64,000 nucleotides of DNA, from positions 87,756,608 to 87,820,607 of the forward strand of contig CAMZMU010000034.1 of assembly GCA_947311845.1 (NCBI GenBank). Direction: 5' to 3'. This document shows, piece by piece, positions 22,660 to 35,646 of this stretch (positions are counted from its first letter, which is position 1; each line of letters opens with the position of its first letter). A program made the translations under genes and the position numbers. The notes below the pieces were generated by a model. The model was not told where the DNA came from, made no database searches, and saw nothing but the letters and a program-made list of their open reading frames with translations. This DNA comes from Poa pratensis (taxonomy: Eukaryota > Streptophyta > Magnoliopsida > Poales > Poaceae).

Positions 22660-23110
22660 GCGCTTAAAAAAAAAAGCAGCGCGGGACGGAAGCCAGGGGC
22701 CAGGCCGGCGCTCCCTTTTCTCCGGCGATCGCCGGCGACAGCCCTACCCGACCTGCACCTGGGAAACGCAGTGTTGCGGCTGTCCTTCCGCTTTCCTATG
22801 TCCCCAGCGGGGATGGTCCGGCAAAACAAGCTGCATTTGCGCCTTCTTCCGAATCTCTCAGCACCTGCACCCGCGCACCATCCACTCGCCTCGTGCAGCT
22901 GCTAGCAGATCGATGAATTCTCTCCGACCGAATTGGTGCCAACATCGGATGCTATCAGATGGGTCATTTAGATCCATGGTTGGCGGCGGACGGCGGCCAG
23001 CTCAGTCGCCTGCTGGGATCGGGCGCCCTGCAGGTGTTCGGCAAAATGGCCCCTGTAGGGAGATTGCCGCTGACCCTCGTATCCAAGGCATGTTTCCTCT
23101 CGACAGGTGA
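22660..23110 (+). pseudogene. Exon-like remnant beside PGG copy A (F-box-like)
   Basis: GC-rich block starting near the CTCCGGCGATCGCCGG word and reading DGGQLSRLLGSGALQVF, then GRLPLTLVSK, then a donor-like junction. The VF..M..VGRLPLTLVSK pattern resembles the start of an F-box domain. Related blocks lie beside copies B (41395-41790) and C (52960-53345), so it belongs to the duplicated unit. B carries stops and C is shortened. The F-box reading is tentative. Confidence 0.35.
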
Positions 23111-23610
23111 TACTATTATCTGTTTACTTTATCACTTCTGGTGTTGAACAAGCCAGCCTTAGGACTACCTTACACAATAACTTTACCTAGTGACATATGT
23201 TTCACAAGTAGCAAATGCTTCGGTTTCCCTAGATAATAATGTAATTGTAATTCGTGCACTTCCCATTCAAGTTCTGTGAGACAGAGAGTGCACAAAGAGT
23301 GAGGTAACCATACAAGAAAGTGTCAACTACCATACAAGTGTCACACACAAACACTTGCCAAGTGAGTCCACAAACAATGTCAGGATGCTCCATTTGGAAT
23401 GCAGGTTAATCAGATTACATCAACTAAATTAGGATTCTACAATGAGAGAGAGCTAGAGCAGGGTGGAGATTGGAATGAGCTAAGCTGACTAGACAGGGAG
23501 AAGAGAAATAGATAGATCACTACGTAGCTAGATGAGCCCTGAATTTTGGATTACTTTGTGAACTGACCTCACATTACTGCAGCAACACTATAGGTCACCT
23601 TGATGTTGGA

Positions 23611-26360
23611 TCACACTGGAGGATTTGCTTGGCTGCTCTGGCGCCTCTCACGCTCACGGCGACGACGATCAGAACATAATGACAGTGTCATGTGGACTGC
23701 AAAGTAGCCCAGCACGGCTGCGATGAGCGCGAAGACCTTCAAAGACGTCTTCCAACCCCTGTTGGAGCCGGCTGCATAGGCCCCTAGGAGAGCCACCAAA
23801 TCCAGTATGATCGTCCAGTTCATCACCCTCAGAGACCATTCTTCCCATCCTTTTCCCTTCTTGTAGAGCAGCCAGTGCGGTAGCAGCATGATGATGACAA
23901 CAATGGAAGCCACGAAGGAAACGGAGTTGCTGTAGAAGAAGACGAGGTACCGGGGCCTCCTGTTGTCGTGCATCACTGGGTTGCCTGCCTCGTACCCGTC
24001 GCCGCTGCTCTGCCACGCTCCGCCAGGTGGTGCCAAGCCGGCCTGGTAGGCTACGCTCGCCACCAAGATGCCTAGCAGCATCAGGTACTTGCGCCTCGCG
24101 TGCTTCTCCCTTTCTTCTTCATCCTCCTTCTTTTCTCCTTCCTCCTTCTCCCTTTCTTCTGCCTCCTGTTGTGTGGGTGGCCCAGCTGTCGAATTGCCAT
24201 TTCTCTTCTCCCTCCCCAAAAATGCTAGCAGTAGTCCGGCTGAAACGAAGAGGACCACGGCCACCAAGACGAAGATGTAGATGGATGTCTTGATGTGCTG
24301 TGTGCTTCCGGCGGCGTAGGCCCCCATCAAACAAAACAAGCCCACCGCCGTACAAACAGACAGCGCATTGCTTCGTATGGCTGGCCTGTACAGATTGGGG
24401 TTCACCAGGAGGATGATGAGGGCAATGGACAACATGAAGCTCACAGAGTTGCAGTAGAAGAATGCATTGTAGCGGCGTGGGTAGTTGTACAAGAGGACCG
24501 GGTCACCGGCGTGGTGCCCGAGCTTGTCATCCTGGAGCAGAAAGCCGCCTGGAGGGGTGAGGCCAGCTTGGTAGGTGATGGTGGCGGCCAAGATAGCGAA
24601 GAGGAGCAAGCGTTTGCGCCTCTTCTCAAGCAACCGATCTTGGTAGTCGTCTTTCTTGTCTCTGTGGTCCAGCGTGAAGAAGACAACATGGATCACCACA
24701 TAGACCAGGACGGCGCCGGCCAAGGCCATGGCGTAGATGGATGTGTTCACATCCCGGCAGCTCCCCGCGGCATACGCGCCGATGAGGCCAAACAGGTTGA
24801 GTATCATGGCCGCCTCCAGCACGTGGTGCTTGACCAGAATCTCCTTCTGTACCAGGATGATGGCCACCAAGGAAGCCACAAATGCAACTGAGTTGCAGTA
24901 ATAGAAGGCCCTGTACCGCCTACCATTCGACGTGAGAAGGATCGGGTCGCCGGCCATGTGCCCATCGCCGTCAGCCTGCCAAAGGCCACCCGGCGGGTTC
25001 AACCCTGCGCTGTAGGTGATTGCGGCGGCAAGAGTGGCGAGCAGTAGAACAAGAGAGCGAGCCTTGTCAAGAGCCTCTCTAGAACAAGAAACAGAGTTCA
25101 CTTCAGTTGCAGAGGAATAAATAGGCAGTGTAATTTCAATGTTTTTTTTCAAAAAAATAAACATTGTATCTGCAAACAGAGAAAAGGAAAATGTCATGCG
25201 CATGCTCTGTACCTGACACTGTCATCAATATGCTCATCAGTTTGTTGTGCTGGACTGAAACAGGAAGACGAGGATTTTGGCGCTGAAGTGCAGAAAGCAT
25301 GGAGTAGGATCCATGCCAGAACGGCGCCAACCAGGCAGGCCACATAGACGGTGGTGTCCGTCTGCCTGCAGCTGCCGGCGGCGTATGCCACGACGAGGCT
25401 GACAAGCGCGACGAAGATGGGCACGTAGAGGGGAAGGTCGAGAGACCGGGCGGTCTTCTCGCGGAGCTTCTTGCCATCGATGATGAGCAGCATGGTGATG
25501 AGCAGGGACGCCATGAACGCCGTGGTGTTGGAGAGCAGGAACACCGTCAGGCGCAGGTTGTGGCGGTCCTTGAGAACCGGGTCGCCTGGGCGGTGGCTTC
25601 CCCCGGTGCTGTCCCAGAAGCCGCCTGGTGTGCTCAGCCCGGCAACGTACGTGATGCTCACCGCGAATGTCGCCAAAAGCATAAGGACCTTGCGAAGCCG
25701 TTCTTCGGCTTTCAGATTCTTCAGGGCCTCCCTTTCTTCGACCGTGGGCATGGGGACGGGCATTGCGCCGGAGCCGGGGCTGAGATTGGGGGTAGGCATC
25801 ACGCTACTGGAGCTGGAGCCGGAGCCGGAGCCAGAGACCCCTGAGTCGGAGGTGTTGACCTGAAGCCACCAGTCCAGCAACTTGATAACCACGATGTAGA
25901 TGAAGACGGCAGCCACCAGCACGGAAGTGTAGATGGTGGAGACCTTGTCCCGGCACGTGCCGGCGCCGTAGGCGCCCACAAGGCTGAGCAGGTCGACCAC
26001 CATGACAAGCCGCAGCGGCACGACGTCGGAGGCGACCCAGACGACGCCCTTCTTCTCCTTCTCCTTGTCGTGCCGGACGGCAAGGATGAGGATGAGGACG
26101 ATGACCACGAGCGACGCGGCAAATGCGGTGGCGTTGCAGTAGAAGAAGGCGAGGTACCGGCCGTAGTGGGTGTCGCGGATGACGGGGTCGCCGGCGAGTG
26201 GTTGGCCTTGGCCGCCGTCGTCGCGGGCGCCCTCCTGCCACTGCCAGACGCCGCCCGGCGGGTTGAAGCCTGCGGCGTATGTCACGGTGACCACCAGGGT
26301 GGCCAGCAGCAGGAGGTACTTGCGCAGGCTGTACTCCCACGGCTGCTGCTCGGGCGCCAT
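23611..26360 (-). CDS. PGG copy A: five-module PGG-domain multipass membrane protein
   Basis: Two exons on the minus strand: 26360-25213 and 25078-23611. A 134-bp intron has GT at 25212 and TAG at 25081-25079 and splits the Arg383 codon. The product is 871 residues. I chose ATG 26358-26360 because the upstream codon matching the B start is GTG. PGG modules have their (P/T)PGG motif at residues 34-37, 244-247, 411-414, 558-561 and 733-736. Each is followed by a GDP or GNP motif, FFY(C/S)N and an AYxAG(S/T) motif, giving about four membrane helices per module and about 20 in all. There are no ankyrin repeats, which usually precede a single PGG domain in plant proteins such as ACD6. Modules 1-2 lie in exon 1 and 3-5 in exon 2. 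A Glu/Lys-rich linker (residues about 687-712) precedes the last module. The biochemical function of PGG domains is unknown; a membrane role is inferred. Confidence 0.88.
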
Positions 26361-26499
26361 TGGCGGCTGCAGAGGTGCTCGCTGGGCGGCCGTGGCCGGC
26401 TGCACTGCACTGCAGGGACGCTACTCCGCTCTCTTCGTGATTACTGTGATGCAGATTGGGGAATGGCAACGATGGAAGGGATAGATCTGTGTGTGATTG

Positions 26500-26650
26500 T
26501 AGAACAGCTTGACTCAGCGGCCAGTCGTCTCTCGGGCGGAAGGTGCCTTCGCGTGTTCTAAATACAGCTCCACTTGTACATCAATTCTCACATGTGAAAG
26601 TGACGGAGTCGAGTCAACAAGCAGCAAGTCTTCTCCGGCCAAATAAAATA
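26500..26650 (-). promoter_or_regulatory. Upstream region of PGG copy A with W-box cores
   Basis: Aligns to the promoters of B and C. TTGACT lies at 26509-26514 and, on the opposite strand, at 26612-26617. The TATA position that reads TTATAAA in B and C is degenerate here (TTGTAGA), so A may be weakly expressed or use another start. This is comparison only. Confidence 0.45.
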
Positions 26651-26721
26651 AGGAAGCAAAAGCAGCAAATCTTCTACAGCGAAATGAACCAGGGAGGCGT
26701 ATTTTTAGTCCGTCACCTTGT

Positions 26722-27050
26722 GGACACAACGTTTCGAGTCACGGCTGCAGATACACTCTTTGTGTAAAACAATTTTAAAAGTTTTTTAAAATGTCAAAAC
26801 AATCAAAAAACAAATCAAGATATACATAAGGACATTTGGTGTTTGCACAAAAAATCACGGAGAAAAGACATTTTTTTTCCTGCGCAAAAAAAAAAATTCA
26901 CACAAAGTAATTTTGAAGCATCTAGATTTGTCTTTTTCCACTGGTCGCAAAAAATGACTTTTCTTCGCAAAACTTTTTGTGCTAACATAGAATGTCTTGA
27001 AGTATATTCGGAATTTTTATTTTACATTTCAAAAATTGTTTTTTGAGACC
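26722..27050. mobile_element. MITE related to the one at 51481-51842 (opposite orientation)
   Basis: Starts with GGACACAACGTTTCGAGTCA and contains the AAAAGACATTTTTTTT and CTTCGCAAAACTTTTTGTGCTAACATA blocks, in reverse orientation to the family member at 51481. About 330 bases, no coding capacity. The right boundary is approximate. Confidence 0.5.
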
Positions 27051-27059
27051 AGATATGGA

Positions 27060-28734
27060 TTTCCGCTTGTGGATAGTAGTAGGTTTTTATCCTTATAGTG
27101 TTTTGTCTTCTAAGTGGCAATCTCAATTCCGTATCAATCTCAAACAGTCTCGAGATGGCAAACAACTGCGCTGGCTCTCCAAGACCCCTTTAAATTGTAT
27201 AGTTTAATGTACCAATCCTCGGGTTGTAAAGGACACCACAGGTTTTTATTGCTGCCACCACCAATCCCTAAACTTGGTCTTCGTAGAAGATTTGCTGACA
27301 TGTTGAGTTCATCAGAGACCCACAACAAGTCAGCTTGAGCCCTACTGTTTGATCATGAAGATATAATTTCTGTTGTATTTGAGCTTTTGATTGGAATATA
27401 TTGGCTTTTGTTCCGTGTATTTGGCTGCAGAGAGGAGGTTGAGGAGAAGGTACACGGGTGGGTCAGATTTTTTGTCCTTGAAGATACAAATAAGTGTCCT
27501 CATTGATCATGATTTATATCGATCTTCGAGAGCAAAAAGGCAAAACAATGGTTCTATAATATGTATGATGTATCATATTATTATGTCCATGTCCTATAGA
27601 AACTTTACACGCACACATGCATGATTAATCCAGAACCAGATGTATAGGTTGCTCATTGTTTACTGATGTACATTTCTTCATTTCGCATGGATGATAGCTT
27701 ACATAACTTTGCTACACATTTATCTTTGATTGATAGATCTTTTGTGAACCGCTGAAACTTGGTTTAGTTGAATTAGGTTTTTCTACCTCCATATGCTCCT
27801 ACTACCCTAATATGTACTGTTAGTTTTTCTATATTGTACTGATACAAATGCTAAATACTATTTATATAGCAATTTTTTTTTTTGCCTAACCTGATCTTTC
27901 TCGTCATCTTTTGCAGATCCACTAGAAAGAGTGTGTAAGTTGATGTTGGATGACTTTCTTTTTATCCTAGCCCTCCATATGTTGCTACTTTTGCTACCTG
28001 GACTGGCATAGCAGGGTACATGATGTAATTAGTACATGGTGTTGTACCCACATTGTGTTATCCTGAATTAGCTGGTGTGTTTAAGAATACCTTTGGTTCA
28101 TGGTTTCACTGGTTATTTGCTGGTCCTAAACGGCCATCATGCCCTATCACTTTATCTATCTTCAAGTACTGCTGTTTTAATTATTTTTGTTGATGCAATA
28201 GAGTGTTCCCCTATTGTGTTATGTTTTGCTTGCTGGTGTTGCTGGTGTGAATGCCAAGTGAACGCCCATCTACCAACAACTCATACTTGCAAAACATTAG
28301 TGAAAAACATTCATACTATAGATGATAACGGATCTGCCAAATAAAATCACACAAATTTGCAATGAGGAGGCACAATCAGCCCGACCTCATTTGGTGGAAT
28401 CAATGGAACATAGGTGTCCCCCAAATCAGCAAACTTTTTGAATTCCACTATTTCTGTAACAAAAATATGTCGGTTAGGTCATATAAATTTAACTTTCATA
28501 TTTCGTTTCATTCATATATTTACGAAAATAATTAGACTGACGAGGTAACAAGGGCCATCGATCCCAACTCTGGTTCGATAATTTGGAAAATGTTACATAT
28601 AGTTGTCATTCCTAACCGACATACTTATCTAATAAATGGATGTGTCAACGCCTGCCTACATGATCTCTCCCACACATCTCAACTCAAGCGTAGTTTCAAT
28701 GAACCCATTCAAGAGGTCGATCATGACATGCTTG
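27060..28734. other. Intergenic sequence, no gene recognised
   Basis: AT-rich sequence with short unconvincing frames. Nothing with a recognisable domain or transposon end. Confidence 0.4.
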
Positions 28735-30270
28735 CTCTTTAAGAATTTTCTTACCAAGATTATCCAGTTCATATCCTTGATGAGACAGAGTGCCAGTCTC
28801 GAAGCCGCAATATCAAATTCCTCGATGAGCAATGGTCTCGTCTCTCGGAGAAAAAAAAGCAACCTTAGAATGGGAAGATCATCTGCAATCTAATTACCAT
28901 GCTGTTTTCGTTGTACCCTAGAAATCTCAGCGTCGTGATTTTTGTAAATGGGGTAGAACTTTCACAACCCAAATGTTATAAGATTTAATAAATATGAATA
29001 TGTTGCATTCGCTATGTGTAATCATATATGTTACCTTCTAAGTTCATATTATATTTTATTTAGCAATTTTAAATATGTCTTGAGTAGTAACCTATTAATA
29101 GCTGAAAAAATAAACAAGTTCTTTGTTTCCCCTTTGATGTGTCGGAACTTTTTGAAAATTTGATGAATCACAAGGGAATATCAGGTCCATGCAGTTTAAA
29201 GTTGATCCAAATATGTCTTCGCGAACCAGCTTTTAGAGTTCATCATTTGGACCTCTACTGATGGAGTCAAATGGAAAAATCTTTTGTTTGCTGAAAGATA
29301 AACATTTATTATTTGATACATACTATTAAAATAAGCAAGCACCAATTATTTTTTTGTCAGCTCAGTTTGGTGATGCACCCTTTAGCTACGGCATTGCGAT
29401 TACTCAAGTCATGTCGAGCCCGACATGACGATTCAACATTTGTATTACAATTAGCAAAAATATAAACTTTTTATGCGGGTTTATTACAATACATACTGTA
29501 GAGATTGATGCAAGTTTTCCATTACACTTAGCAAAATTAAACACTTTTTATTTATATTCAATACATATTGTATTACTATTGACAAAATATACAAAAAATA
29601 TTTCGTTATAACTTATTCTGTCAATATACTATTAACACTAATATATGTCCCCATTACACTTAGCAAAATTAATTACATTTTTTACTTATTTATAACTTAT
29701 TGTGTGCGAATGGGGACAAAATTAGATTATTTGTTTTTTACACTTAGCAAAATTAACCACATTATCTATTTTGTAGCTAACTTTATCAAACTATACTATC
29801 ATAACTCTATTAACATGTAACAATATTGTTGAATATTAAGGTGAGATATTTTTAGTGAACGCCTACCACTGCAAATATGATTGCTCAGTGTGAATCTCAT
29901 TTTGCAAGGATGGTTATATTCGGTTACTATAATTTGTATCGATGCACTACCATCTAACTGAACGTTCATTAACTGGTCCACTTGGATCCGAGGAAAAAAC
30001 AAAACAATTGTATGCCTTACGGATTAGTTTGTATATGTGGTAGTGATCACATTTGTATTCTTAAATATCATGGAAGAGGGGTATATATATAGTGTGTGTA
30101 TATATATAGTATTAGCACATATCTTGATAGAACTTTCTGGATTATGTAATTTTTTTAGCTTAGGAGTAAGGAATAAATGCCAATTCTAGATTTCTCTACA
30201 TTTTTTTGAGGGATTTCTCTACAATTTTTAGTTTTTTTAGATGACAATTAGATAACAATTTTTAGTTCTT
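28735..30270. repeat. Duplicated spacer D1, copy 1
   Basis: Collinear with 47508-48985 in the same orientation, with substitutions and indels. Both contain several dispersed copies of TACACTTAGCAAAATTAA and the same stretch reading IKDMNWI on the minus strand, perhaps a small gene remnant. Part of the local segmental duplication around the PGG genes. Confidence 0.8.
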
Positions 30271-30289
30271 GAAAGAAATAATTAGCCTT

Positions 30290-30473
30290 GCTTGTAAATA
30301 TATGAATTTAATGACGAGACTATTAAACACTTATTATTCCAGTGCGAGTTTGCTAGGTCTATATTGTCAGCCATCCAGATAGGTTCTACCTTATCCCCGT
30401 GTAGCGTTGCAAACATATTTGGCAATTGGCTAAACGGTGTGGACCCTAGGTTTAAACACTTTATTAGGGTGGG
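30290..30473 (+). pseudogene. LINE C-terminal fragment, left part (split by the Gypsy-type element)
   Basis: Plus frame reads DETIKHLLFQCEFARS, then NIFGNWLNG, then FKHFIRVG. This is the zinc-finger C-terminal region of a plant LINE. It is interrupted at 30474 by an LTR element and resumes at 37200. Confidence 0.75.
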
Positions 30474-32043
30474 TGATACGTCTCAAACGTATCTATAATT
30501 TTTGATGTTCCATGCTGTTATTATATCAATTGCTACATGTTTTGTTTACACTTCATAGCATTTTTATGCATTTTCTGGGACTAACCTATTAACAAGATGC
30601 CGAAGTGTCAGTTCCTGTTTTCTGCTGTTTTTCTCTTTTAGAAAACCTAGTCGCAAAATATTCTCGGAATTGGACGAAACTTTCACGGGCGTACATATTT
30701 TCATCGACACGATCACGAAGTCCAAAGGGGAGACGGAGACGAGCCACGAGGCCGCCTCGCCACCCAGGGCGCGGCCACCTTGTCAGGCGCGTCGAGCCCT
30801 GGCGAGGCCGCCTTGAGAAGCTTCCGACGCCGCCCTTTCGCCTATATATTCCCGATGCCCCGAAAACCCTAAAAATACCGATCATATTCCACGAAAAGTT
30901 CCGCTGCCGCCGTCGTCGCCAACCCTAGATCGGGAGGGTTCTGAAGCTCTTCCTGGCACCCTGCCGGAGGGGAGATCATCACCGGAGGGCTCCACATCGC
31001 CATGCCTTCCTCCGGAGTGATGCGTGAGTAGTTCATCCTTGGACTACGGGTCCATAGCAGTAGCTAGATGGTTGTCTCTCCACCTTGTACCTCCATGTTT
31101 AGATCTTGTGAGCTGCCTAACATGATCAAGATCATCTTATTGTAATGCTACATGTTGTGTTTGCTGGGATCTGATGAATATTGATACTATGAGCAAGTTG
31201 TTTATCAATCTATATGTTTATGTTGTTTATGATCTTGCATGCTCTCCGTTGCTAGTAGATGCTTTGGCCAAGTAGATGCTTGTAACTCCAAGAGGGAGAA
31301 TTTATGCTAGATAGTGGGTTCATGCCTCCAGAAATCTGGGCTCGAGTTGACAAAAACGACTAAGGTTGTGGATGTGATATTGCCACTAGGGATAAAATAA
31401 TGATGCATTGTCTACATGTCATTTGCATTGTTTACATTACACACTTTACTTCATGCAATAATCTGTTGTTTCCAACTTAATACTGGAAGTGATGCGGATG
31501 CTGACCTGAAGGTGGATTATTTAGGCATAGATGAGTTGGATAGCAAGTCTATGTACTTTGTTGTAATGCCCAATTAATTCTCATAATGAACATCTTGTCA
31601 TATATTGCATTGTCATGCACTCTCTATTTGTCAATTGCCCAGCTGTAATTTGTTCACCCAGCATGTTAGTTATCTTTTATGGAGAGACTCCACTAGTGAA
31701 CTGTGGACCCCAGTCCATTTCCTCATACTGATAAAACCACCTACTGCAATCATCTGTTCCTTGTTACTTTCTGCAATCACTACTGTTTTCCACACTGTGC
31801 ATTTAATCCTTTGTTTTCAGCAAGCCCGAGAGATTGACAACCTCTCTGTTTCGTTGGGGCAAAATAGTTTGGTTGTGTTGTGTGCAGGTTCCACGTCAGT
31901 TGCGCCGCTGACAACCTTCTGAAGAACCTCCGTGTCCTCCTGGTTCGATAAACCTTGGTCATATTTCAAGCGAAAACTGCTGCTGCACTACATTATACCT
32001 TCCTCTTGGGGTCTCCCAACGAACGTGTGTGTCACGGGCATCA
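30474..32043 (+). repeat. 5' LTR of the Gypsy-type element
   Basis: 1570 bases, collinear with 35647-37199 and about 17 bases longer through small indels near 30690-30800. Confidence 0.9.
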
Positions 32044-32054
32044 AGACATTTTTC

Positions 32055-32072
32055 TGGAGCCGTTGCCGGGGA
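32055..32072 (+). other. Primer binding site of the Gypsy-type element
   Basis: TGGAGCCGTTGCCGGGGA, 12 bases after the 5' LTR. One base differs from the common Gypsy primer site usually assigned to Asp-tRNA. Confidence 0.7.
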
Positions 32073-32239
32073 TACTGGAATCTCCAGATAGGGGAGTCTC
32101 ACACTTCCAATCTCTTTACTTAGTTTTTGTCTTGCTTATTTTATTTTATTTTATCTTGTTTGCTGTTAAAAATCAAAAACACAAAAAAATTAAATTTCTG
32201 CATCTAGTTTATTTTCAGTTTTGTTACCTGCTTGTTATC

Positions 32240-33091
32240 ATGTCTAGTCATGTTCCTTATATCATGTCACCTGAAGAAGAAGTTTTCACTTTTAAGCAAG
32301 GGAATGAGGAGAGTTTTAAAGATGCTTGGTCTAGAATTTTCGAATCCTATGGGAAAACTGAAACTAGAATGGCTTTAAGTTTGCTTCTTAGTAGCTTCTA
32401 TTTTGGGCTGGTTCTTTGTTACAGATATGCTTTAGATGCTGTAGTGGGAGGAGATTTCCTTCGTCATGATGGGGATCAAGCGTTTAATGCCATAAAAAAA
32501 TTAATTGCGGCATCTACTTCTTCGAACAGTAAAATAGAGTCAGCTATTGAGAACATTTATGCAAGACTAAATTCCCTTGAGTCAGAAATATCTAGCTTAA
32601 AAGAAGTTTATAAAAATTGTGAAAACGTTCCCTTGTACTTCGAACCTTCAGGATGGATTCCTTCAGTAAAAATCATTATCAATGGGGAAATTTTGCATGC
32701 TCGTTGTGATACTATGTATGAGTTTTGCTTAATGCCTAAGAATATCTATGACTCTTTAAATTTGTGGGAACTCTCCAAAAGTGAAACTTTTATAACCCTA
32801 GCTGATAACTCTACTAGAGTGTCCTTGGGAACCACTGAAGGGGTTTTTACCAAACTATTGGGAATGACTATATCTATTGATTACCAGGTCATTGAATGTG
32901 CAGGAACTGGGCACATCACACTGGGAAGATCACTGTTAAAACGATTGGGAGCTGTCATTGACATGAGCCAAGCCACTCTGAAATTTAAATCCCCGTATGG
33001 TCAACACACTTTTCCTAAGATCAAGGTCAGAAATAAGAATAAGAGGTCTAAAGGTAACGATGTTGATGTTTCTGGTCTTGACAATACTTGA
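32240..33091 (+). CDS. Gag/protease-like ORF of the Gypsy-type element
   Basis: ORF of 283 residues; its frame is also open upstream to 31955. I chose the ATG at 32240 because it lies after the primer site. The N-terminal part (FTFKQGNEESFKDAWSRI) matches the gag-like start of Triticeae Gypsy elements. The C-terminal half has a retropepsin-like layout: the block ARCDTMYEFCLMP takes the place of the catalytic D-(S/T)-G loop, followed by ITLADNS and HITLGRSLLKRLGAVIDM. The catalytic triad does not look intact. There is no polymerase downstream. The protein probably has a structural role for a non-autonomous element, or is decaying. Confidence 0.7.
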   Translation: MSSHVPYIMSPEEEVFTFKQGNEESFKDAWSRIFESYGKTETRMALSLLLSSFYFGLVLCYRYALDAVVGGDFLRHDGDQAFNAIKKLIAASTSSNSKIESAIENIYARLNSLESEISSLKEVYKNCENVPLYFEPSGWIPSVKIIINGEILHARCDTMYEFCLMPKNIYDSLNLWELSKSETFITLADNSTRVSLGTTEGVFTKLLGMTISIDYQVIECAGTGHITLGRSLLKRLGAVIDMSQATLKFKSPYGQHTFPKIKVRNKNKRSKGNDVDVSGLDNT

Positions 33092-35646
33092 TGCATGTTT
33101 CATGCCTAGCTAAAAGGCATTAAAGAGAAGCGCTTATGGGAGGCAACCCATTGTTTTTACTTTCTGTTTATTTTTGTTTTTTGAGTCAAGGAGCTTGTTT
33201 ACTTCTGTAGCAACTCCTTTGTATCTTTTATTTGCTTTTTGTTGTGCCAAGAAAAGTCTCTTATGACAAGATGGTACTTATTTTTGGATTACTGCACAGG
33301 AACAGATTTCTGGACGTCACCGTTTAATTCGGTAGAAAATTAGAAAAAATCGTTTGATCTGAAATTTTTGTGCGTGTTCCTGAGATGTGTACGCAACTTT
33401 CGTACGACTAGATTTTTCGATTTACGCGACGTAAGTGTCCCGAAAAAAATCATCTTTACGGACTGTTCTGGTTTTGACAGATTCTGTCTTTGTTTTGCAT
33501 TCTCTCTTTTACAAGTGTTGAGTGGTTTCTTTTATGGTGAAGAGCTTCACTTAAGCCTAGTAACAGTAGCTAATGTTTGAAAATATTTGCTTATGAATTG
33601 TGTCCTTACAGAACAAGTGAGATTATTTGTTTTGATGCACTAACCTGCTAATGAGAAAAATGTTGAGTTTTGATGTGAAGGAAGTTTTCAAGTGTTAAGA
33701 GAGGAGGATGATATTACAAGATCAAGAAGAGTGAAGAGCTTAAGCTTGGGGAGGCTCCCATGGATCTCCCCAGCATATTCAAGAAGACTCAAGCATCTAA
33801 GCTTGGGGATGCCCAAGGCATCCCCTTCTTCATCAACAAACTATCAGGTCATCTCTAGTGAGACTATATTTTTATTCTTTACATTATATGTACTTTTCTT
33901 GGAGCGTCAGTGTGCTTTTGTTTTCAGTTTGTTTTTGTTTTGTTTGCTGCTCTATACTTGTTGGATCCTAGCACTCTTGTTTGGGAGAGAGACACGCTCC
34001 GCTTTTTCATTAGAATACTCTTGTGCTTCACTTATACTTGTTGAGTATTCTTGTCTAGCTACTGCTAAAACTTCTAGCTCTTTTTTTCATGTATCTCTTG
34101 TTAGAGCTATTAGTTTCTTTTGAAGAAAGTACTCTCTTGCTTCACTTATATTTGTTTGGAGAGTTGTTTAAATAAGTTGATTGGTGTTTGGTTGGAACAG
34201 AAAATGCTATGCATGTGGTAGTGGTATAAAATGCTTACATAAGTCTTGTAGATCACTGTCTTGAGTAATTTGATACTTGTCAATTGTTTTGAGTTACCAA
34301 GTAAGTAAATGTTTAAACTTGTGCATCGTGTAAGTAATGGCTATTAGTGAAGAACTACTGTAAAGCTTGTTGATATTTGATCTTTGTATCATTGGTAGTT
34401 CTAAAAGTCTAGATATTTTCTAGTGAAAGGTTTTGGTTAACAAGGAAGACAATGTGGAGTCTTATAATTTTTCAAGCATGTTTTTTATATAAGTTCTTGC
34501 TGTACCGGTTGACAGTTTGTGTTTGCTTAAATAACCTTGCTAGCCTAAACTCTGTACTAAGCGGGAATGCTGCTTGTGCATCCAAAACCCTTGAGCCAAA
34601 ATCCATGCCATCTGTGTCCACCATAACTACCTATTATGTGGTATTTTCCTGCCACTCCAAGTAAATTTTTCATGTGCTACCTTTAAACTATTCAAAACTG
34701 TACAACTCCTTTTTGTGTCACTGTTTACTAGCTCATGAGGATGTGGTAGTTTACTTTATTTCACTTGTTGATCAGACTTTACACCTGGACTAGTGGCATA
34801 TACATCCGCTTATCCAATAATTTTGCAAAAAGAGCTGGCAACGGGGTGCCCAGTCCCAATTAATTACAACTTTAACCATAATTCTCTTCACATCTTTTTG
34901 CCCCTGAGAAATCAGTCAAGCAATGTTCATAAGTGTGTAAACAAAAGAGAACGAGGGATGATCTACCCGCTGGTAGAAATAACGTCCTTCATGGGAGCCG
35001 CTCTTGTAAAGTCTGATTAACTTGGGTTGTACTGTATTGTCTATTACTGATTCGTTGACAATTAGCATACACCTCTCAAAATATATTTTTATACTCTCTA
35101 TATGCTTTCAAAAACTTAAAAAGCTCTAGCACATGATTTAATCCCTGCTTCCCTCTGCGAAGGGCCTTTCTTTTACTTTATTGTTGAGTCAGTTTTCCTA
35201 CTTCTTTCTGTCTCCACAAGCAAACACTAGTGTCAACTTTGGTACAACAGTTTTATATGAATTATGTGTTTGACTTATTATATTCTTTGCCTTGACAATA
35301 TCCATGAGATAAATATGTTGAAGTTGAAGCCAGTGCTGAAACTAAATCTTCCTTTGTGTTAGTCAAACACTTTCATTTAGAATTTATTGCTTTGTGAGCT
35401 AACTTTATACAAACTCTTATAGCTCCATTGTCTCCAAGTATTATTCATGAAAGTTTGCACTTGTATGATTCATTTTGTTTACTTGTTAGCAAACTATAGA
35501 CCATTGACTTGGATCACTTCATTCAGTTCATGTGCATTACATTACTATTTGATCAAGATTATGTTGGTAGCATGTCACTTCAAAAATTATGTTGTTTTTA
35601 TCGTTTACCTACTCGAGGACGAGCAGGAACTAAGCTTGGGGATGCT
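33092..35646 (+). other. Non-coding interior of the Gypsy-type element
   Basis: No frame with polymerase or integrase homology. AAGCTTGGGGA-type words recur near 33742-33752, 33800-33810 and at the purine tract near 35632. They look like ectopic copies of the priming tract. Confidence 0.6.

Noticed and set aside
24295..24891. 198-codon plus-strand frame antisense to PGG copy A
   Set aside because: It is the reverse complement of conserved PGG modules; the minus frame carries the motifs.
31605..31922. 105-codon frame inside the Gypsy-type LTR (and its twin at 36762)
   Set aside because: Present in both LTRs with different ends. It is untranslated LTR sequence.
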